A stretch of 64,000 bases of DNA from Entophlyctis helioformis (Eukaryota; Chytridiomycota; Chytridiomycetes; Chytridiales; Chytriomycetaceae), in assembly GCA_025526915.1 (NCBI GenBank), contig JAHLKH010000035.1:1-64000 (forward strand), in the 5' to 3' direction. The number at the start of each line of letters is the position of its first letter. The first letter of the stretch is position 1. A program made the position numbers and the translations under genes. Below, piece after piece: positions 58,173-64,000 of this stretch. Below the pieces are notes generated by a model. That model searched no databases. It worked only from the letters and a program-made list of their open reading frames with translations, and was not told where the DNA came from.

Positions 58173-58665
58173 TTATAGTGCAGACGATCCGACGACGATG
58201 CTGTGGATGCTGTTGAAGACGATGTGTGGAAGCTGCGTTGGCGTCGATGGTGCACTTGGAGCGCTGGGTGCCTTGGGAGGCGAGACCCGCGCTCTGCCCG
58301 CAGCCCATCGGTTGGCCGCATCGCTGAAGCCGAGGTTCGACATGTCGTCCTGCTCCATCAGACCCTTGTCCATGCGGCACTTGAGGTACAGCTGGGTGAG
58401 CTCACGGCAGTGGCGGCTCTCGCCCTTGTTGGTGCGCATGCATGCGATGTAGTCTCTGACGACGTTGGCACAGTCGCCGTGGATGTCGAGCGGGAAGGCG
58501 CCGCGCTCTGGCGGCGTAGCGTTGGAGAAGACCTGCCAGCTGGAGCCGTGCGGCGTGCAGAGTTAGTGCGTGCATTCGTGCGCACTTGAGTGTTCAGTCT
58601 TTGGTGTGGCTGCAGTGCATCAACTGGCTGCAGGCTGACCTGCTGCCCATAGACATCGTGCGGCT
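58173..58665 (-). CDS. COX19: COX19, twin CX9C copper-delivery factor for cytochrome c oxidase
   Basis: Intermembrane-space protein imported by Mia40. The exon reads PPERGAFPLDIHGDC, then CANVVRDYIAC and CRELTQLYLKC, the two CX9C motifs, and MDKGLMEQDDMSNLGFSD, matching COX19 in order. The C-terminus is longer than usual and Pro/Ser-rich (PPKAPSAPSAPSTPTQ). The first exon is not certain: a CAG acceptor precedes VFSNATPPERG at about 58,540, and the likely ATG (MSMGS) lies near 58,660, but the phase does not fit cleanly. Confidence 0.8.
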
Positions 58666-58669
58666 AGCG

Positions 58670-59799
58670 TGCCATGCCAGAACCAAAGTGTCAGCAGCTT
58701 GCATGCACAGCCAGTCCGAGACACACAGCCAGTTGCATGCCGCCTACAAGTGTGTGACTGTTTTGGTCGATCGGAAGCAGTCGATTCGGTAAATTGATGT
58801 AAAACATGGCTGGATGGAACTCGGATCACGTGGATAGCACGTGATAAGTGAACCATTATTGATATGCATTCGCTTACTCAAAGCAAGCACATACATACAC
58901 ACGCAAGCAAGTTAAGAAGAGAGCAAGCAATGCGGGACACTGCACACGCAGATCACAGCCATTCTCTTTCAATCCTTGGTCGTTGTTCATCTTGGATCGG
59001 CCATTGTTCTATTGGCCCAGCTCGATCGATGAGCTCACCCATTCGTTGGCCATCCTACGGCCGTTGTTGCTCCAGTTCGCCTCCAGCTGACTGCAAAACC
59101 TTGCGGTTCTTGGGCTCATTGACCGGGGACTGGGGGTGCCTGACGCTTGGCCTGACGCTCTTGCGAGTCGTCTCTGGCTGGTCCGTGGTGTCCTTGAACA
59201 CACTCTTGGCTCCGCGTGCGATGCCAGCCATTGAGGGTGCCGGCGGCGATCGTTTGGGCGATCCCTTGGTGCCTTTGGCTGGCTGCGCGTCGCGACTTCT
59301 TGGAATCGCCATTTGGCGATCAACGGCCGCAGGCCGTTGAGGCACTGGGCGGTACAGTGACAAGCTGGCATTCGAGCCAGAGAATTCTTGCACTAGTGCA
59401 GCGGTTGCAGGCACCAATGTCTCTGCATAGTCAGAGACCGGCAGTGAAGCTGGATGGATGTGGATCTCATTGGCTTTTATGCGGCTGCTGGCAAGACATG
59501 CCAACTGTGACAGTCAGATCACAAGGAGCACCACTGGACAATGTCCAATTGGCACTCCCCTCGATGCTTGCTGCATCAAGAGCTGCTGCAAATGCAGCAA
59601 ACGCCTCTTGAACGGCAACATTATCACAGATGTGCTGGCATGGTTGTCGGATCAGGCGAGATGGCCCGCGTTGGTTAAGAGCTTGGAGACAGCCAATCAG
59701 CGCCTGACTCTCAATCTGAGACTTGGCCAATCAGAGCCAGACTCTCAAGCGTTGTGGCTACAAAATCGATTTCATTTCGTCTTTCACTCCAACTCGACA
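58670..59799. other. 1.1-kb gap with a weak minus-strand open frame
   Basis: A CACGTG pair (about 58,825-58,845) and CCAAT-like boxes lie near 58,990-59,020. On the minus strand, frames at 59,467-59,730 (AVQEAFAAFAAALDAASIEG) and 59,055-59,504 (ARGAKSVFKDTTDQPE) are protein-like and could be two exons of an unknown basic protein, but no clean splice join or homology is seen. Confidence 0.3.
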
Positions 59800-60027
59800 A
59801 TGTCATCTCTGAGCGACACCATGCCGACTGATGTCACAGCGGCTGGAAGCGGCTCAGCCGTGATCACACCTGCTGTCCAGGAGCTGGCTGCGGCCACACC
59901 CGATGACATTGCCGAGTTTGTGCCGGCTGTTTGGTTGTCATTGACAGCCATCAGCAGCAACGCCGACAACTGGACAGACGAGGCTATCGACTCCTTCTTG
60001 GCATGAAGCTTGGTATGATGGCCTGCC

Positions 60028-62693
60028 ATGCCCACCGGCGCACATCTGGCAGCGGTCAGGGCACGCATCCGCAGCCGTGACACTGCTGCGCCCGCCATAC
60101 GCAACATCAGCGAATCGGTCGTTCAGGGTCTCAACCGACCTCTCGTTGATGCCCACCAGTGCGTTGAGTCGTTCAACAACTACATTGACGACATCAGTGA
60201 GACCTGGGCAATCCGTGGCATGCAGCACGTTGCTCCATACGGCGCAATGGTGCAGTCCAGCGGCATGGGCAAGACACGCACATGCATCGAGGTGGCCAAG
60301 CAGCGCTTCGCCATCTACACCAACCTGCGCGACCAAATGTCCACTGGCTACCCCCTCCGCAGCCTCATCGCCGACCGCTTCAAAGTGATCCCAATCAGCC
60401 AGTTCACACATTGGTCGATTGGCTTCCTGCTTGGCTGCATCAACCATCTTGCGGCATCGATTGAGAGCAACCCGGCGTTGACGCCAAGCGCATGGATCGC
60501 GTTGCAGGTTGGCCGCAAGGTCGATGTGGACCAGTTCTGGAACGACGCCTTGGTGCACATTGATAGTGCACTTGCCATGATCGAGAGCGATGGTTTCCCA
60601 AAGGATGCCCCAGCTAGTGGATCAGGCAAGCGGATGTACTGATGCGCATCTGCAGATGACTGCATTGGCATTGGCTGACTTTGGAGTTGCAGGAACTGGC
60701 CGGAAGAAGAAGGCAGAGGGTTACTTGGAGACAGCCATGGCCAACCTCCAAGCCAAGATCGAGCATTTGCAGCAGCAGCAGCAGCAGCAGCAGGAGCAGC
60801 AGCAGGAGCAGGAGCAGGAGCAGCAGCAGGAGCAGCAGCAGCAGGAGAGCAGCAGCAGCAGCAGAAGCAGAAGCAGAAACACAGACCTGGTCTGGTGTTC
60901 TTTATGGATGAGGCGTCGTCACTTGTCCATGGGAGTCCTACATCACCTGGAGCGCTTTCCATGCAGCCAACATCATTCGATTACTTCCGCGACGTACTGT
61001 CATGCCTTCCACGGAGCGACGCGCATCCCGTCACGGCCATCTTTACGGATACGAACATCAAGATAGCCAACTTCTTGCCCTCAGCCCCACCATCAAGTGT
61101 CTCGTCGCTGCGCCAGGCCGACGCCCTGACGCTCTTTAGTCCCTTCTGGCGGATCAGCTACTGGGATCTCGTGGCAAGTGAGCAGCAGCCAGTGCATCGA
61201 CTCATCCAGGCTCAGTTTGACTCGGCTCGACTGTATCCAAGACGGCCAATTGATCACGACACTCTTTTGTGCTCCATCTGGGCGACGCACAAGTTCAAGG
61301 GACGCCCGATCTGGATGGATGCCGGCAATGATCTGAGATGCGAGGCTCAGGTTGATCTGGCGAGATGCAAGATCGTCGGCGTTTCCAGCAGCGCCAATCT
61401 CGAGCTGACAAAGGCGGAGACCAACAAGCAGCCGCTCTTCGCCATGGCTACTGCCGTTCTCTGCCTGAAGACAACTGGAGCACACAAGCTTGTCATGAAC
61501 ATGACAACCAGCCACATGGCGGTCTGCTATTTGATCTCTGAGAGCCGCGATGCAATGGTCGTTGGCTATCCCTCTGATCCCATCCTTGCCGAGGGCGTGA
61601 TGACTCTTCTCCGGGAGGACACGACCAGTAGCGCTGCCGAGAAAGGCGTTGTCAAGACAAACATCTGGAAGCTGCTCATGTCCTCTCTTATTGCGGCGGT
61701 CGAGGAGGGTGCTGTTGTTGATGCTGGATTACGCGGCGAGCTGGTTGTGTGTATCCTGCTGCTGTTTGTCTTCCACGGTGTTCTACAGAAGTCGGCCACG
61801 TACCGCAGCCGCACTATGCCAATCACCGTCGGCGAGTTCTTGAATGGTCTCTTTGGCACGAACGCACTGGGTAGAGCAGCGACACAGTACCTCCAATCAA
61901 TGGGTAGGACGCATCGAACTCGCGCATCGCGCTCTGCAGGCGGTAAGCCATTTGACTCTGGCTGTTGACTCGTCTTCACGGCATTGACATGCTGCTTTAG
62001 CCACCATGGAGCCCATTGATCCAGAGTTCCTGGACGGCATTGTGGCATTCAACCACTACATGTTTGTTCGTAACGGCCAGTCGAATGACACGCTCCCAGG
62101 CGCCTTTGACCGGTTTGCTGCGATCCTGTGCAAAGTGAACCAGAAGGCGGTCGACATTGTGATCCCCGTGTATCTGCCGTCGCGCAAGTGCTTCTCGGCC
62201 ATCCTGGTGCAAGTCAAGAATCAGTCGGCAAAGGTTTCTGCTCAAGAGGCCCAGGAAATCACGGATGCGGCCGCCGACTTTTCATTTGGTAGGATACGCC
62301 CTATCTGGTGCTGTTTCTCAGCATCCACAGAGATGACCCGAGTCTCATGTTCATTCAGCAAGACGCGGAACATGCCAATGTAGGTTTGCCTATAAGGCAT
62401 GCCGGCATCCCTGCCTGTGGCTGATGTCTGACGCTCTTTGATGCATGTCTGGACAGCGGTCGATTCTCATGGCTCATGGACTGGCTGGACTCTACGACTA
62501 TGACGGTTCATTCATGGACAAGTCGATCCTGGCCGACTTGGTTTGCCTTCGCGAGTCGCCCCGCATGAAGATCCCCCTCAAGGACAAGGCCAATTGGGAC
62601 TTTTACGACCATGTCAACCCGCTCAGTCAGGTCCAGTCAGCATCTGCGGGGCTTGGAAGTGGCGCCATGGTTAGTTGGATGAACGGCGTTTGA
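60028..62693 (+). CDS. Crinkler-type P-loop NTPase with REase-fold nuclease domain
   Basis: Resembles the NTPase-nuclease C-terminal modules of Crinkler (CRN)-type proteins of oomycetes and fungi. Exon 1 (from ATG 60,028) has the nucleotide-binding motif VQSSGMGKTRTCIEVAKQR. After an intron (about 60,637-60,690) and a CAG/GAG-repeat linker comes Walker B VFFMDEASS (about 60,895). A long exon runs to 61,940. After a further intron, the exon from about 62,002 has VDIVIPVYLP and ILVQVKNQ, spaced like the D...QxK active site of PD-(D/E)XK nucleases. A frame shift seems needed near 62,290. A short open frame at 59,800-60,006 lies just upstream and could be a leader exon. No signal peptide is visible. 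Effector, toxin or selfish-element roles are all possible; the frame break may make it inactive. Confidence 0.65.
60774..60870 (+). repeat. CAG/GAG triplet tract in the NTPase linker
   Basis: About 95 bases of CAG, GAG and GCA-phase triplets. Depending on the frame it encodes poly-Gln/Glu or poly-Ala/Gly. Two of the three frames are open across it. Confidence 0.85.
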
Positions 62694-63534
62694 GATATCG
62701 CCTCTTTGTGATGGCCACTGACATGCAAGATTGTTGTGGCAGTCTGGTCCGAGTGGAGCGTCTCTGGCTGGAGCAAGCGAGGCAGGCCCAAGTTCGAGCG
62801 AAGAAGGCGTCCAGGCTGGCCAAGCGCCAATATTGCCTCGGCGTCTGGTACGTCTCGAGCGGCAAAGAGAGAGTCTCTCGCCCCAGCTCGTGTAGCAAAG
62901 CGTGGCCGTCGTTGATGGGCCTTTTGTTGCAGATGCGCGATGACAGACGTTGGCGCTCTTGCATTGCATCCCTTCCACTTGAATGAAGATCTGATTGCCA
63001 GCTTCTGTTCTCATTCGAATGGCATCTTGAGATGCGGCATTGCATGCTCTTGCTGCGTGGCCACCTGTGCACGATCAGGGTCTGCCGCCTCTTGTTGCAA
63101 CTGCCGATCTGCGTCCAGCGGCAGACTGTCCAGCAATGCCAGGCGTGCCAAGCTTGGTGGCTGTTGGGATTGTGAATTGCATTTCCACCAGACATCACAG
63201 CAGACATCACAGCAGACATCACAGAGCGTCCAGCTGCTGCTCCGTCGGCACATCCCCACCAACCCACCGCTCGTGCTCTTCTTGCCACACTCGCCACTCC
63301 GTCACGTGTCTTCTCACGTGTCTTCTCACGTGACCCAGCAGACATCCAGCCAGTTCCCACTTCAATTCATTTCATCAACGATCCTGCCGATCAACCAAGT
63401 GGGTCGCTGGCAACCGAGGTTGGTGGTGTGACGTCCTCGCAGATGTCTGTGTGTGTGCGTCGTCCACTGGCCGTCCATGCAGGCTGCTGACTCTTGGCCC
63501 ATGCATGGTACTCTGCCCGCATTGCTCCTCAAGA
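62694..63534. other. 0.8-kb gap upstream of LTO1
   Basis: No supported gene, though a plus-strand frame at 62,675-62,986 is open. It holds a tandem repeat of CAGACATCACAG at about 63,189-63,226 and three CACGTG boxes at 63,303-63,332. Confidence 0.4.
63303..63332. promoter_or_regulatory. Three evenly spaced CACGTG E-boxes
   Basis: CACGTG occurs at 63,303, 63,315 and 63,327, exactly 12 bp apart, in a tandem repeat of TCACGTGTCTTC type about 200 bp upstream of LTO1. CACGTG is bound by bHLH factors such as Cbf1 or Pho4. Confidence 0.5.
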
Positions 63535-64000
63535 ATGACGACATCCGATCCCACGGCAGGCATGGACGCCTTGCTGGACCTCGAGACCATGTGCGTCGAG
63601 CCCACAGCCATGCCGACGCTCGCATACACACTCGCATATACACACACACAACTGACAGCTACGCACACACACACACACATACGCATGCAGGTTTGAGAAC
63701 TCGGGCTGGGAAGACGGATACAGAGACGGTGTCAAGGCCGGCCTGCTGGAAGGCCAGGTGTTTGGCAGCGAGAAGGGGTTCCAGTTTGGCTTCGAGGCCG
63801 GCTTCTATGGCGGCATGGCCGAGCTCTGGCGGCTGGTTCTGTCGACCAGCAGCAGCCCTTCCACACCGTCGTCTGATCTGGGGCTGCCGTCCAAGTAAGT
63901 CGGTCCGTTGAGCTGTTTGTGCACCAGAGGATACTGAGATGGCGTTGGTGGACAGGACGCTCAAGCAGGTCGAGTTGCTGGCCGAGAGCGCGGCCAGGTT
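63535..64000 (+). CDS. LTO1: LTO1/ORAOV1 Fe-S adaptor protein, 5' part
   Basis: With Yae1 it links the cytosolic Fe-S targeting complex to the ABC protein Rli1/ABCE1. Exon 1 starts MTTSDPTAGMDALLDLETM. After a GTGCGT...GCAG intron (phase 2) comes the deca-GX3 motif: GWEDGYRDGVKAGLLEGQ, GSEKGFQFGFEAGFYGG. A second intron begins at 63,896 and the third exon (LKQVELLAESAAR) runs off the window. Confidence 0.85.

Noticed and set aside
62671..63360. 229-codon minus-strand frame after the NTPase gene
   Set aside because: Composition is irregular (many Trp, Cys, Arg), there is no domain, and it overlaps simple repeats; it looks like chance in GC-rich DNA.

Overview
This window is eukaryotic nuclear DNA, GC-rich and gene-dense. 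Genes are split by many short GT-AG introns, often with GTGCGT or GTAAGT donors, and neighbours sit head-to-head or head-to-tail with only tens of bases between them. The gene set includes CSL4, TAF13, cyclin L, PCID2, an ASCC2/Cue3-like protein, CLASP, kinesin-7, ELO, PAQR, GPD1, CCE1, a Sec2-type Rab GEF and CTC1. Together with a Fanzor nuclease and a Crinkler-type NTPase-nuclease, it fits an early-diverging zoosporic fungus, most likely a chytrid. That placement is inference.

Layout. 1-738: 3' end of a Fanzor-bearing element (+), cut by the window edge. 0.9-5.2 kb (+): AARSD1/AlaX-like tRNA editing protein, CCE1-type Holliday-junction resolvase, FES1/HSPBP1. 5.3-12.5 kb (-): Sec2-like GEF, a two-AAA-domain ATPase, an HTH protein. 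12.8 kb (+): a small membrane protein. 13.5-22.6 kb (-): ATP synthase subunit g, CLASP, ASCC2/Cue3. 22.6 kb (+): TAF13, 43 bp from ASCC2. 23.4-26.8 kb (-): kinesin-7. 26.8-36.0 kb: a 9.16-kb mobile element. 36.0-39.4 kb (+): CSL4 and a PAQR receptor. 39.6-41.0 kb (-): ELO elongase. 41-43.5 kb: no recognisable gene. 43.5 kb (+): unknown basic protein. 44.8-46.8 kb (-): GPD1. 46.9-51.0 kb (+): CTC1. 51-52.2 kb (-): cyclin L. 52.3-58.1 kb (+): PCID2 and a large WD40 protein. 58.2 kb (-): COX19. 60.0-62.7 kb (+): Crinkler-type P-loop NTPase plus REase-fold protein. 63.5 kb to the end (+): LTO1.

The main discovery is the element at 26,807-35,969. It has 23-bp inverted termini (20/23 identical) and a candidate 8-bp target duplication (7/8 identical). 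All its coding sequence is on the minus strand: a Fanzor (eukaryotic TnpB relative) with RuvC residues and a four-Cys ribbon, and upstream of it an XPG/FEN1-like nuclease. The exons follow each other with no clear stop or start between them, so the two nucleases may be one fused protein. The element lies between the start codons of CSL4 and kinesin-7, that is, inside what was probably a short shared promoter. A second, partly decayed copy begins the window in the opposite orientation. The two copies share both the zinc-ribbon coding region and the noncoding 3' end, as expected if that end carries a guide RNA scaffold.

Several otherwise conserved genes (AARSD1, CTC1, probably cyclin L) need 1-base frame shifts to match their families. 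These may be assembly errors or real decay and should be checked against reads.
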